Notes: generated from the letters alone by a model not told the origin. 43,975 bases of DNA from Saprospiraceae bacterium (GCA_026993525.1 JALWSS010000168.1:1-43975); one strand, 5' to 3'; positions 9,127-16,964 are shown, counted from the stretch's first letter. Translations and numbers: made by a program.

Positions 9127-9997
9127 ATTGCTGACGGTATTTTTCCCGAAGGAAATAACTGATGGTATTGAGCACAAAAGTGAAAACGAAAAGCGCCAGT
9201 CCTGCGGCGAAGATGGTCCGGTACTCCAGGGAGCCGTGTGGCACATCGCCCAGGCTCACCTGTACGATGTAAGCGGTTATCGTCTCAACGGTTTCGAGGG
9301 GGTTGATGGTCAGGTTGGGCATCTGCCCGGCGGCAATGGCCACGATCATGGTTTCGCCAATGGCCCTGGAAATGGCCAGAATTACAGACACGATAATACC
9401 TGATGACGCCGCCGGCACCAGCACCCGGAAGGAAGTCTGGTACCTGGTGGCACCGAGACCGTAAGAAGCCTCCCGCAATGATTTCGGAACGGCGTGCAGG
9501 GCATCTTCACTCAACGAGGATACCATCGGAATGATCATGATGCCCATCACCAACCCGGCAGACAGGGCGTTGAAGGAGGCTATTTCCGGAAAGCAGCTTT
9601 TGAGAAAGGGGGTTACCACCATCAGTGCAAAAAAGCCGTAAACCACCGTGGGTACGGCTGCCAATACTTCCAGCATGGGTTTGAAAACCTCCCGCACTTT
9701 GGGATGTGCATACTCACTGAGGTAAACGGCGATGTTGATGCCCAACGGAAGGGCCACCGCTATGGCGATAAAAGTGGTGAGCAAGGTGCCCAGCACCAAT
9801 GGCATGATGCCGAAGTGCTTGTCGGTGAACAACGGCGTCCATTGCTTGTCGGTCAGAAATTCAACCACCGACACATCCCGAAAGAAAAGCAGGGACTCGG
9901 AAAGGAGGACGTATATGATTCCGATGGTGGTCAGAATTGTCACAGCGGCGCTGAATTGCAGCCAGCCCTCTACCATTTTCTCATTCGTCCGATTCAT
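9119..9997 (-). CDS. pstC: Phosphate ABC transporter permease PstC
   Basis: This permease partner has six or so membrane segments and an EAA loop ([19 protein letters not shown]) closely parallel to that of PstA. The frame is open to 10099, which would run almost to the pstS stop; the ATG at 9997 (292 residues) puts a conserved first membrane helix near the N-terminus and is preferred. A third possible start is the Met at 9976. The gap to pstS is then 76 bases and contains no obvious promoter, in keeping with one operon. Confidence 0.93.
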   Translation of the reverse strand: MNRTNEKMVEGWLQFSAAVTILTTIGIIYVLLSESLLFFRDVSVVEFLTDKQWTPLFTDKHFGIMPLVLGTLLTTFIAIAVALPLGINIAVYLSEYAHPKVREVFKPMLEVLAAVPTVVYGFFALMVVTPFLKSCFPEIASFNALSAGLVMGIMIIPMVSSLSEDALHAVPKSLREASYGLGATRYQTSFRVLVPAASSGIIVSVILAISRAIGETMIVAIAAGQMPNLTINPLETVETITAYIVQVSLGDVPHGSLEYRTIFAAGLALFVFTFVLNTISYFLREKYRQQYE

Positions 9998-10073
9998 CCG
10001 GGGTGGGTATTTGCGGAACACCGGATGACCGGCAACGATGCCGGCCAGAGTGGTGTTTGTTTTCCCAGGGGCC

Positions 10074-11042
10074 TTACTGGTTCCTGAACCTGGCCACAAA
10101 GTCTTTGAATTTCTTCAGTTGCTCGTCGTACTCACTTTGAGGAGCGGGGACGTATCCCACATCTTCGGCAATTTTCGCAGCGTTGTTGAGGTAGAATTCT
10201 ACGAACTTCACCACTTCGGGGCGCCTGGCGCCTTCGCTGCTGACGTAGATAAAAAGCGGTCTGGAAAGCGGTTGGTAGCTACCGTTCATCACGGTTTCAA
10301 GGCTTGGTTTTACCGGACCTTCACCTCCGTCCACGGCAATCAGTTTCAGCTTGTCGGCATTTTCTTCGAAATAAGCCAGGCCGAAGAATCCGAGGGCATT
10401 CTTGTCACCGGCCACACCCTGTACGAGTACATGATCGTCTTCGCTGGGCATGTAGTCTCCCCGGCTCCTGCCACTTTCACCGACGATGGCTTCAGTGAAG
10501 TAGTCGAACGTTCCACTGGCAGTGCCCGGGCCAAAGAGGTTGAGCGGTGCATCGGGAAAGCCATCCCGAACCTGATTCCAGTTCTTCACCGCATCCTGTG
10601 CTTCCGGCTCCCAGATTTTTTTGAGTTCCTCAACGGTGAGGTAGTCGCACCAGTCATTTTCCGGATTGGCCACCACGGCAAGGCCATCGTAAGCCACTTC
10701 CAGTTCAACGTACCCGATGCCGTTCTCCTGGCAGGCTTTGGCTTCCTCGTCTTTGATGGGGCGGCTGGCATCGCTGATTAGCGTTTCGCCCCGGGAGAAT
10801 TTCCTGAAACCTCCTCCGGTACCTGATACCCCAATGGTAACGTGCACATCCGGAGCTACTTCCCTGAACTCCTCTGCAATGGCTTCAGAAATGGGGTAAA
10901 CCGTGCTGGAACCGTCAATTTCAATTTTTCCGGAAAGGGCATTATCACCATTCCCGCCCCGGGAAGACGCATCGCCGCCACAGGCGGCAAAGAAAAAACC
11001 TCCAACCAGCAGGAAGATCATTGATTTTATGATTGCGTTCAT
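10074..11042 (-). CDS. pstS: Phosphate-binding lipoprotein PstS
   Basis: The 322-residue protein has a lipoprotein signal with lipobox FAAC (C21). Phosphate-binding motifs of the PstS/SphX family follow: [16 protein letters not shown] near 42-57, [12 protein letters not shown] near 74-85 and [15 protein letters not shown] near the middle, with the SGTF loop contacting phosphate. It captures phosphate in the periplasm and delivers it to PstCA. It lies between the porin gene, 269 bases upstream, and pstC. The leader upstream is A-rich on the sense strand and carries two copies of a palindromic repeat. Confidence 0.95.
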   Translation of the reverse strand: MNAIIKSMIFLLVGGFFFAACGGDASSRGGNGDNALSGKIEIDGSSTVYPISEAIAEEFREVAPDVHVTIGVSGTGGGFRKFSRGETLISDASRPIKDEEAKACQENGIGYVELEVAYDGLAVVANPENDWCDYLTVEELKKIWEPEAQDAVKNWNQVRDGFPDAPLNLFGPGTASGTFDYFTEAIVGESGRSRGDYMPSEDDHVLVQGVAGDKNALGFFGLAYFEENADKLKLIAVDGGEGPVKPSLETVMNGSYQPLSRPLFIYVSSEGARRPEVVKFVEFYLNNAAKIAEDVGYVPAPQSEYDEQLKKFKDFVARFRNQ

Positions 11043-11311
11043 CTTTGAATGTTTTTTTTGAGGTTTTTGCCCCCCGTCAGGCGCTGACTTTCAGTCAGCT
11101 CCTGAATTCAACTTGCGTTTTTTTTTGCGGTTTTTGCGGTTTTTGTCCCGAGACAAGCTCGGGATTGCGGTTTTTGCCCCCCGTCAGGCGCTGACTTTCA
11201 GTCAGCTCCTGAATTCTACTTGCGGTTTTTTTGCAGTTTTTTTTGGGGTTGATTGGAAATACCACTTTTTGCGGTGGCCGCTTGTTATGATTGAGAAAAT
11301 CAGCTGCTGCA
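11043..11311. repeat. Porin-pstS spacer with duplicated 56-base palindromic element
   Basis: Two near-identical 56-base copies lie at 11062-11117 and 11169-11224 (one mismatch, 107 bases apart). Each contains an imperfect 11-bp stem (AGGCGCTGACT / AGTCAGCTCCT, loop TTC) followed by GAATTC and ACTTGCG plus a T-run on the plus strand. A CCCGAGACAAGCTCGGG palindrome lies between them. A third, inverted copy is found at 14176-14222. The copies interrupt the pst operon and are in antisense orientation to it. Confidence 0.8.
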
Positions 11312-12499
11312 TCAAAACGCCAGGTGGAAGCGGGTGACAACGGCACTTGCCTTGCCGAGGCCCTCCACATCGGCCAGCACGTAGTTGAGTTGAATGCGGC
11401 AGGCTGGGTTGAGGTACCAGTTCACACCGGCTGTCCATTCGGTCATTTTGCCACCGGGGATGACCCGGTCGTTGAGGTCTGTGGAGCTGAAGCGGAGTCC
11501 GATCTCCCAGGCACCTCCGCCATTTTCACCGAAATTTCTGTTGGGTTTAATACCGCCGAAACCCGCATAGGATCCCTTCCAGGGCCGGCTCTCTCCTGTC
11601 AGAAAATAGCTCACCTGGCCGTAGTAGGAGCTGAAATTCAATTCAGTGCCACCTATTACGTTGGCCATGAGGTATTCAGCTTGAATTGAAAGCGGGCCGG
11701 CATAGTAAGCCCCTTCGAGATTCACTAGTTGAACCTTGTCAACATTGGTCAGTGTGCCGGTGGAGAGGTACTTGGGTGCTAGGTGTACGGCCGGCCGGCC
11801 CGATATCTTGTATTCGTTGTCGGTGGTGTTTCGGTTCGAAAAACCCACAGCCAGGTGTACCATAGAATTTTTCTCTTCATTTTTTAAGATTTCCGCACTC
11901 ACCCTGGCGGTGAAGTTGTAGGCATCTCCGGCGTTTTTGTCGTTTCCGGTGCCATCGGCATTTCTGAAAACACCAGCCTGGTAGCCCAACGCTCCGTTCA
12001 GCACCTGGTTGTGCGCCATGATTCCCGAATTGCGTTCAGGGCCAAAACCGGTGTAGGGCGTTCTTTCGATGAAAGTCATGTCGTTGCTGCTGGCCAGCAC
12101 TTCCAGCCTGTAGGGCTCTTTCATTTGCCCTACCCGCAGGTTTCCGAAGACCGGCAGTTTTTTGAACTCAATGTAAACATCCTTGAAACCTACTTCGCCT
12201 CCGGCAAATTCCAATTGCAGTTTGTAGGAAATGTTGCTGTAAACAGTGCCGGAATTGTAAAAACGAACCCTGCGCAACTCAGTTCCGTTGGTGAAGTCTC
12301 CAAATTCATTTGCCAGGGCATCGTCCTGGTTCATCCAGTCAAGGTCGTATTGGATACGGCCTCCAAACTTGAGTTTGAAGTTCTTGTCGGCACTCTCCAG
12401 CTTGTAGGCATGACTCCAGGAGGGCTTGAATTCATTCTGTGAAAACAAAAGGGAAGGCAGCATAAGCGCTGCGGTGAGCAGATAGTTGATACGGGTCAT
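11312..12499 (-). CDS. Phosphate-selective porin O/P-like outer-membrane protein
   Basis: The 395-residue protein has a signal peptide (about 1-21), FKLKFGGRIQYDLDW at the start of the barrel and an aromatic C-terminal residue (F), as in OprO/OprP-type porins. Alternating hydrophobic strands continue throughout. The family forms outer-membrane channels, some selective for phosphate or polyphosphate. Being the first gene of the pst locus strongly suggests a phosphate role, since many Bacteroidota OprO/P-like porins are otherwise orphan. A TACATTTG box at 12529-12536 would give a leader of about 25 bases. Confidence 0.88.
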   Translation of the reverse strand: MTRINYLLTAALMLPSLLFSQNEFKPSWSHAYKLESADKNFKLKFGGRIQYDLDWMNQDDALANEFGDFTNGTELRRVRFYNSGTVYSNISYKLQLEFAGGEVGFKDVYIEFKKLPVFGNLRVGQMKEPYRLEVLASSNDMTFIERTPYTGFGPERNSGIMAHNQVLNGALGYQAGVFRNADGTGNDKNAGDAYNFTARVSAEILKNEEKNSMVHLAVGFSNRNTTDNEYKISGRPAVHLAPKYLSTGTLTNVDKVQLVNLEGAYYAGPLSIQAEYLMANVIGGTELNFSSYYGQVSYFLTGESRPWKGSYAGFGGIKPNRNFGENGGGAWEIGLRFSSTDLNDRVIPGGKMTEWTAGVNWYLNPACRIQLNYVLADVEGLGKASAVVTRFHLAF

Positions 12500-12528
12500 A
12501 AAACTTGTTATTGGTCAATAATCGGCGC

Positions 12529-12536
12529 AAATGTAT
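12529..12536 (-). promoter_or_regulatory. -7 box (TACATTTG) of the porin-pst-phoU operon
   Basis: An exact TAnnTTTG match on the minus strand lies 30 bases before the porin ATG. A TTG-like -33 element is not present at the normal distance (nearest is 27 bases away), which could mean dependence on an activator such as a phosphate-response regulator. That last point is inference. Confidence 0.55.
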
Positions 12537-12921
12537 CGGAGGGACTTTATGCCGGTATTTAGCCAATGTTAAGCTTGTGTAAACTGGAATTGCAAAGCAA
12601 GATGTGATTGTGGCGCGGGTCAGCCTGCCACAGGCGGATGCTGTAAAGTTGTACGGCCAACTGAACGCACATTGCCCTTTTTACACGACGGAACCTCCCA
12701 ACGGGGGCAATCTGGTTCAGGTGTTGCCCCGTGAACCCGGCATCGTGTTTACCCGAAGGGAATGAAGAGAAATGAGATGGAGCGAAGACACCCGGGGTGA
12801 CCAAAACACAATCGCCATTTATGCACGGAACCTTCGCAAGAAGACAGGAGCAGCGTTCTGCCAAACCACCAAAGGCCCGGGCTGCAAGTTTCAGTGATGG
12901 ATTGGACCCGGAAATGAGAAA
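12537..12921. other. Gene-free stretch with nested inverted repeats
   Basis: No credible coding frame was found; the long minus-strand frame through here runs across the tRNA gene and is not real. The segment 12683-12748 has an outer stem (ACACGA / TCGTGT) enclosing GGGGCAA / TTGCCCC (12704-12710 / 12724-12730), with an alternative GGTTCA / TGAACC pairing. This is compatible with a structured RNA on either strand, but no promoter box was recognised and it does not match the conserved cores of SRP RNA, RNase P RNA or tmRNA that I know. Confidence 0.4.
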
Positions 12922-12951
12922 GGCCGGCCTTCCACAAAGGGAAAACCGGCC
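12922..12951 (-). terminator. Terminator of the tRNA-Leu gene
   Basis: On the minus strand, 8 bases after the tRNA 3' end, GGCCGG pairs with CCGGCC and the inner TTTTCC with GGAAGG, a 12-bp stem if G-U pairs are allowed. It is followed by only three T residues, so it is a modest intrinsic terminator. Confidence 0.6.
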
Positions 12952-12958
12952 ATTTTTG

Positions 12959-13043
12959 TACCCACGACTGGACTCGAACCAGCACGGCCTAAGCGGCCAC
13001 CAGGCCCTCAACCTGGCGCGTCTACCAATTCCGCCACGTGGGT
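12959..13043 (-). tRNA. tRNA-Leu (anticodon GAG)
   Basis: The 85-base gene folds as a class II tRNA. The acceptor stem is ACCCACG / CGTGGGT (13043-13037 with 12966-12960). The D arm carries GGCGGAATTGGTAGACGC, typical of tRNA-Leu. The anticodon stem is CCAGG / CCTGG around the loop TTGAGGG, with anticodon GAG at 13009-13007. A long variable arm (GGCC / GGCC) and a TTCGAGT T-loop complete it. CCA is not encoded. It reads CUC and CUU codons. Confidence 0.96.
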
Positions 13044-13084
13044 AAATTGGGTATGTCAAAAAGGTGCTTTCTTCAAAAGCGGGG

Positions 13085-13114
13085 CAAAGATAAACCCTTT
13101 GAAATTCTTTCCAA
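13085..13114 (-). promoter_or_regulatory. Promoter of tRNA-Leu (TTG-N19-TATCTTTG)
   Basis: On the minus strand TTG (13114-13112) is followed after exactly 19 bases by TATCTTTG (13092-13085), a perfect Bacteroidota primary-sigma promoter. Transcription would start near 13078, about 35 bases before the mature tRNA. Because a tRNA gene is certain, this promoter calibrates the others called in the window. Confidence 0.85.
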
Positions 13115-13139
13115 CAAAAAAATAATTCATGTCAGATTA

Positions 13140-13168
13140 TTGATGAATATGAAAATAATCTATATTTG
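13140..13168 (+). promoter_or_regulatory. Promoter (TTG-N18-TATATTTG) of a micro-ORF
   Basis: TTG at 13140-13142 and TATATTTG at 13161-13168 with an 18-base spacer. Predicted start near 13175, about 60-90 bases before the candidate start codons of the micro-ORF. It is back to back with the tRNA promoter. Confidence 0.75.
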
Positions 13169-13234
13169 CAATTCCGAACGCAAAAAGTAGTTGAACCGGC
13201 ACCACCCTGTGAGCAGAGGCTGCAAGCCTCACCC

Positions 13235-13405
13235 ATGAAACATTGTATATCCAAAACGCACACCATGGAACAACTGCTACTCTGTTTTTCCGTCATCGCC
13301 ATCATTTCATTACTGTACAGCGTGGGGTCGGCCCGGCGCAATCACAGCGGACCGTATTCTCCACTCGGAAAAGGCAAATCGCCCACCAGTAAGAAAACCG
13401 CATGA
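13235..13405 (+). CDS. Small single-pass membrane peptide, unknown
   Basis: Two starts are possible: ATG 13235 (56 residues) and ATG 13265 (46 residues). Either gives one hydrophobic helix (LLLCFSVIAIISLLYSV) followed by a basic, Ser/Pro/Gly-rich tail ending KKTA, so it is probably anchored with a cytoplasmic tail. The frame also extends upstream to 13166, but that start lies at or before the predicted transcription start. It is not recognised as a known family. A strong promoter directly in front supports expression; the alternative is that the transcript is a regulatory RNA and the peptide is incidental. Confidence 0.5.
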   Translation: MKHCISKTHTMEQLLLCFSVIAIISLLYSVGSARRNHSGPYSPLGKGKSPTSKKTA

Positions 13406-13499
13406 TTTTGAGGGATTTCAGGTTTTGAGTTCAAATTAGCAGAATTGTTAATTTGTTTGGCATGGTTTTTACATTTTGTTTTTTACAATTTGTAAACCC

Positions 13500-13940
13500 A
13501 TGAACATCCTGAAACTATCCCTCATAAAGGTGGCACTCTTGTGCCTGTTTGCCTATTCTTCCAATGCGCAATCCGCCCAGGCTTTCCACGGCGGGATTGC
13601 TTTTGTGGCAGCACCCACACCAATGCCGAAAGGCAAATCCACTACCCGCAATACCAGCATTTACCGCGTGGCGAAAAAGCTGAGCTACATCTACAGTGGC
13701 TACGCCATCGAGATCGCTTCGTCAAATCTGCCACTGGACAAATACCATCCGGTTTTCAAACAATTCGGCAATGTGTTTTACCACAAGCTGAAGGCTGGCG
13801 GGTACTCCTACATGATCCTGGCGGAGTTCAGCAGTGATGAATCTGCCCTGGACTTCCTCCGCAACATCATCCAACCCAGGGTGTCCACAGCCAAACTTTA
13901 CCAATACAAAGACGGCAACCGGAAGCTCATCGGTCAATAG
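13500..13940 (+). CDS. Small secreted protein with SPOR-like C-terminus
   Basis: The ATG at 13500 gives a 146-residue protein with a signal peptide (MNILKLSLIKVALLCLFAYSSNA); an in-frame start at 13476 would add eight residues and spoil the signal. The C-terminal 90 residues (YAIEIASS...FGNVFYHKL...YMILAEFSSDESALDFLRNII...YKDGNRK) have the pattern of SPOR-like domains, which bind denuded peptidoglycan glycan strands, but the match is loose. It is followed by a good intrinsic terminator at 13996, so it is a single-gene unit or shares transcript with the micro-ORF upstream. Confidence 0.7.
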   Translation: MNILKLSLIKVALLCLFAYSSNAQSAQAFHGGIAFVAAPTPMPKGKSTTRNTSIYRVAKKLSYIYSGYAIEIASSNLPLDKYHPVFKQFGNVFYHKLKAGGYSYMILAEFSSDESALDFLRNIIQPRVSTAKLYQYKDGNRKLIGQ

Positions 13941-14249
13941 ACCGAAGCCTCCGCCCAAATAGTAGTTTTCTTTTCTTGAGACCAATGACGATGGAGCTCG
14001 TCCCGGAATGCCGGGGCGGGCTTTTTGGTTTAAACAGCTTCGCTGGGTTTAGCCGCCTTCGGCGGGGCTAGTCCGCCTTCGGCGGAGTTTAGGGTCTTCG
14101 GCCGTTTACCGCTGGCGCCTTCCCGATCCCGAAAGCTTTCGGGACTCGGGACGGCCGGCGCCCCCCTGTTCAAAAACCGCAAGAAGAATTCAGGAGCTGA
14201 CCGAAAGTCAGCGCCTGATGGGGTCTCAAAAACCTCACAAAAAACCCCA
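13941..14249. repeat. Repeat-rich intergenic DNA
   Basis: After the terminator at 13996-14026 come two copies of CCGCCTTCGGCGG-type palindromes (14051-14093), the palindrome CCCGAAAGCTTTCGGG (14146-14161, also found at 41062 and 41234) and at 14176-14222 an inverted copy of the palindromic element found twice between the porin and pstS. No gene is seen. Confidence 0.7.
13996..14026 (+). terminator. Intrinsic terminator of the SPOR-like gene
   Basis: An 11-bp GC-rich stem (GCTCGTCCCGG / CCGGGGCGGGC with two G-U pairs, loop AATG) is followed by CTTTTTGG on the plus strand. Classical rho-independent form, 56 bases after the stop codon. Confidence 0.85.
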
Positions 14250-14527
14250 CAAAAAAGGGTTGACCGGCTTGCCGGTCAACCCACATTGCTTACTATCCGG
14301 TTTGCCACATGAGGCAAAGGATAGCCCACACACTATGAGAACACCCAAAATTTTTGTTTCCAGGCAAATCAACCGGGGCACAGCAGGCATCTGAACACAG
14401 GGGGTGGCCGGGGGGTAATCCGGTTTTTGGGATGGCCGTGCTCAGCCTGCCGCTGCGCTGATCCGGTACTGATCTAAAGTGATTTTTCGTTCCGGCCCAC
14501 AGTATGTTTGTCTCCTGTTTTGAATTG
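14250..14527 (-). ncRNA. Candidate structured non-coding RNA with own promoter and terminator
   Basis: A perfect promoter (14563-14533) and a perfect intrinsic terminator (14282-14251) on the minus strand bound a unit of about 278 bases that lacks a credible reading frame; the 60-residue frame at 14442-14624 begins before the promoter. Inside, on the minus strand, there is a hairpin CTATCC-TTTGCC / GGCAAA-CC-GGATAG (14324-14293) just before the terminator, and a smaller TCAGC / GCTGA hairpin. It lacks the conserved cores of tmRNA, RNase P RNA and SRP RNA that I can recall. A 6S-type RNA cannot be excluded. Class unknown; existence as a transcript is the well-supported part. Confidence 0.65.
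14251..14282 (-). terminator. Intrinsic terminator of the candidate RNA
   Basis: GGGTTGACCGG and CCGGTCAACCC form a perfect 11-bp stem with loop CTTG/CAAG (14257-14282), followed on the minus strand by TTTTTT. On the plus strand there is no T-run, so the direction is clear. A second T-rich stretch lies just beyond. Confidence 0.88.
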
Positions 14528-14532
14528 TGCTA

Positions 14533-14563
14533 CAAAAGTAGTGGCGGCCTTTACCGGCATCAA
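14533..14563 (-). promoter_or_regulatory. Promoter (TTG-N20-TACTTTTG) of the candidate RNA
   Basis: On the minus strand TTG (14563-14561), a 20-base spacer, then TACTTTTG (14540-14533). This is the same architecture as the tRNA-Leu promoter. Predicted start near 14527. Confidence 0.82.
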
Positions 14564-14863
14564 TCCAGTTTTTGGCAAAGTTGAGGTTTCCAAGCAGGTA
14601 ATTTTGCATCTCACCTCGTGGCACGGTCCGGCCGGGATTATTTCATTCGTCGGAGTAAGAGGTTGTCATTCAGCAACTTGCATGGTGTTTTCATATATTA
14701 TATTTCTTCAATTATTCAGAAACAGCAGAAAGTGACTCTATGCTTCCGGAGATTTCAAAGGCATGAATTTTTTTTTTACTGCGTTGAAATTTCATCCGGC
14801 CGATCCGGAATCTGACGAGCCAGCCCAAAACCCGTCGGTCAACATCCATAAATTCTGACTACT

Positions 14864-16372
14864 TTGATGAAGAACAGAGATGCGTTGTTTCAGCTGATCA
14901 AATCCATGTCCAGAACCGAAAAGCGGTACTTTGTACTGGATGCGAGGAAAAGCGGTAAGATGAGTAGCAAGTACCTCAGGTTGTTTGAGCTGTTGAATGG
15001 CATGGAGATTTACGACGAGAAGAAACTCAGGAAGCACTTTCCGAAACACCTCTCCACCGACAAAGCCTACCTGTACGAGTCCATTTTGCGAAGCATGAGA
15101 GATTATATGAGTGCTTCGTCAAAAGCCATTCAGGCAAAGGAGCGTCTGATGGACGCCCGGTACCTGTATGAGAGAGGGCTATACGAACAGTCCAACCAGC
15201 GGCTACAGGCTGCCAAAGCCATTGCTTCTGAGTTGGAAGACCAGTTCACCCTTTTGGAAGTCAACAAAGAAATTTACTCCACCCTTTTTGACAGCAGGGC
15301 CGTGGTGGGACCTGAGCACCTGGAACAATTGCAGCAGGAAAAGGCGGAAATCGTTGAAGCCATTGGCGAAGAGCTCAAATACCTGGACTTGTACTACCGC
15401 CTGCTGCTGGAGGTGTTCCGGGATTTCAAACTGCAAGGGCCTGAGCGGCTTGCCGAGCTGGAAAGACGGCTTCCGATGCACCTGCTGCTTCCCGGCAATG
15501 AGCCCCGGTCGGCCCAGGCTCAAAGGCGTTTCCTGCTGTGCAATGCCGTGTACCATCACCTGAAGGGCGACATGGAAAAGGTGTATCACTTCTCGCTGAA
15601 AGCCGTGGAATGGTGGGATGAACACCCCATTCTCAAAACCGAAGAATTTCACCGCTACATCATCAACGTGTCCAACCTGGTGAATACCATGTACAAAACC
15701 CGCCATGCACCGGATGCTGCCAAATGGCTGGAGAAGCTAAAGTCTGAAAAAAGCAGCCAGAGCTACCACAACGAGCGGGTCATCTTCCTCAAACTTTCCA
15801 TCGGCAATTTGCTGTACCTGCTCAATGGCCACCAGTTTGAAGCTGCGCACAGGGCCTTGCCCGAGATCATCGGGAAGATGAACAAGTTCGGGTTGAAGCG
15901 CTCCATTGTGCTGGCCGGAAACATTGCCACCGTCAATTTCCTCGTGGGTGATTTCGGAGCCTGCATCGAATGGACCGGACACATCATGAAAAACATCAAA
16001 ACCGGCAGCCGCCAGGATATTCACCGCATCATCCGGATTTACCGGCTCATCGCATTGTATGAAATTGGAGAAATAGACCAGTTGGATGCGGGGGTGCGTA
16101 GTACGCAGCGCTTTTACGAAAACAATGGCTTGCCGGCCGATGCTTTTGAGTTTCGGCTACTGAAACTGCTGAAACGGGCTTTCCGGGCCCCTGTTTACGA
16201 AGTGAAAGAAAAACGCAGGGAGTTGTATTCCTTCCTCCAAAACGAGCTGGAGCGAAACCCGGCCACCCTCGGTGCGGAAGAGCTGTTGCTTTGGGCTTCG
16301 GGCCACCTGGGCCAGTCAGGCCGGCAGGTAGTAAAACCGGATAAACCACTCAGCGCCAACGGAGCCTTCTAA
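14864..16372 (+). CDS. Helical-repeat protein of unknown function, Bacteroidota type
   Basis: The 502-residue soluble protein is almost entirely alpha-helical and has the spacing of degenerate tetratricopeptide-like repeats. The N-terminal segment (LFQLIKSMSRTEKRYFVLDA) recurs in a family of about 500-residue Bacteroidota proteins of unknown function that I recall only as hypothetical. No catalytic motif, signal peptide or membrane segment is visible. The start has two adjacent Mets (MMKN). Its 3' end overlaps the convergent gene at 16316 by 57 bases. A scaffold or protein-interaction role is likely from the fold but unproven. Confidence 0.8.
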   Translation: MMKNRDALFQLIKSMSRTEKRYFVLDARKSGKMSSKYLRLFELLNGMEIYDEKKLRKHFPKHLSTDKAYLYESILRSMRDYMSASSKAIQAKERLMDARYLYERGLYEQSNQRLQAAKAIASELEDQFTLLEVNKEIYSTLFDSRAVVGPEHLEQLQQEKAEIVEAIGEELKYLDLYYRLLLEVFRDFKLQGPERLAELERRLPMHLLLPGNEPRSAQAQRRFLLCNAVYHHLKGDMEKVYHFSLKAVEWWDEHPILKTEEFHRYIINVSNLVNTMYKTRHAPDAAKWLEKLKSEKSSQSYHNERVIFLKLSIGNLLYLLNGHQFEAAHRALPEIIGKMNKFGLKRSIVLAGNIATVNFLVGDFGACIEWTGHIMKNIKTGSRQDIHRIIRIYRLIALYEIGEIDQLDAGVRSTQRFYENNGLPADAFEFRLLKLLKRAFRAPVYEVKEKRRELYSFLQNELERNPATLGAEELLLWASGHLGQSGRQVVKPDKPLSANGAF

Positions 16373-16780
16373 CCTGGCCAGAATGACCTGGCTGCCTGCC
16401 AGTGAACCACCCGGCTTTTCTTTCAGGCGGGCACCAAAAACCGTGGTGCTGGCCTCGGGTACCTTCACCGGCCCTGCAAATCCCACATCAATATCCGTGA
16501 TGCCGATGACGAAAACGGTGTTGCTGGCTTCGTTGTAGGACAGGCAAAGCTGGTTGCGCCCGGGCTGGTCAGTTGAAAAGCTGTAAAATGCTTTGGTCTT
16601 TTTCAGCAATTCGGCAATGTGGTCTTCCAGTTCGGCAGGTACATTCGCTGCGCAAACATCGCTGCCAAGCACGGAGATCAGCACCCCCCGGCGGCTGATG
16701 GGCAGGGGTTGCGAAGCGAGGGAAGTATCAAAAACGGCGATGGATTTCCGGTCGGTGGTAATGGCGAGGGAGTTTCTCAT
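16316..16780 (-). CDS. Hypothetical protein
   Basis: The 154-residue frame encodes a soluble alpha/beta protein with no recognised family, signal or membrane segment. Residue composition is normal for a real protein and the ATG is preceded by an A/T-rich leader. It ends inside the 3' end of the convergent helical protein gene. A 7-bp inverted repeat (16804-16810 / 16819-16825) lies just upstream of its start. Function unknown; moderate confidence that it is expressed. Confidence 0.6.
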   Translation of the reverse strand: MRNSLAITTDRKSIAVFDTSLASQPLPISRRGVLISVLGSDVCAANVPAELEDHIAELLKKTKAFYSFSTDQPGRNQLCLSYNEASNTVFVIGITDIDVGFAGPVKVPEASTTVFGARLKEKPGGSLAGSQVILARLEGSVGAEWFIRFYYLPA

Positions 16781-16803
16781 AGTTTTATTGCTTTTTGAAC
16801 GAA

Positions 16804-16825
16804 TCGCACCAATGTGCCGGTGCGA
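16804..16825. promoter_or_regulatory. Inverted repeat in a divergent intergenic region
   Basis: TCGCACC and GGTGCGA flank an 8-base centre between two divergently read genes. It could be an operator or an RNA hairpin in the leader of the minus-strand gene. It is perfect but short. Confidence 0.35.
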
Positions 16826-16892
16826 TCACCGGCCCCAAAATAATCTGATTCGGCCATCCGGCCAACAATACATCTGAAAACTCTGCGGCATG

Positions 16893-16900
16893 TATCTTGC
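16893..16900 (+). promoter_or_regulatory. Possible -7-like box (TATCTTGC) of the PorE-like gene
   Basis: TATCTTGC is one T short of TAnnTTTG and stands 65 bases before the ATG at 16965. The same octamer stands 30 bases before the amidohydrolase ATG at 22970. No -33 TTG is evident. This may be a variant used in this genome or chance. Confidence 0.3.
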
Positions 16901-16964
16901 ACCGGCAACAAAGCAGGCCCGCAACCGTTGTTTCCACTGTTGACAGGCACACCAAAATCCAGAT

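Noticed and set aside
12559-13059. 166-residue minus-strand frame
   Set aside because: It spans the whole tRNA-Leu gene and its terminator.
14442-14624. 60-residue minus-strand frame in the candidate RNA region
   Set aside because: Its start lies upstream of the promoter, so it cannot be translated from that transcript; no known features.
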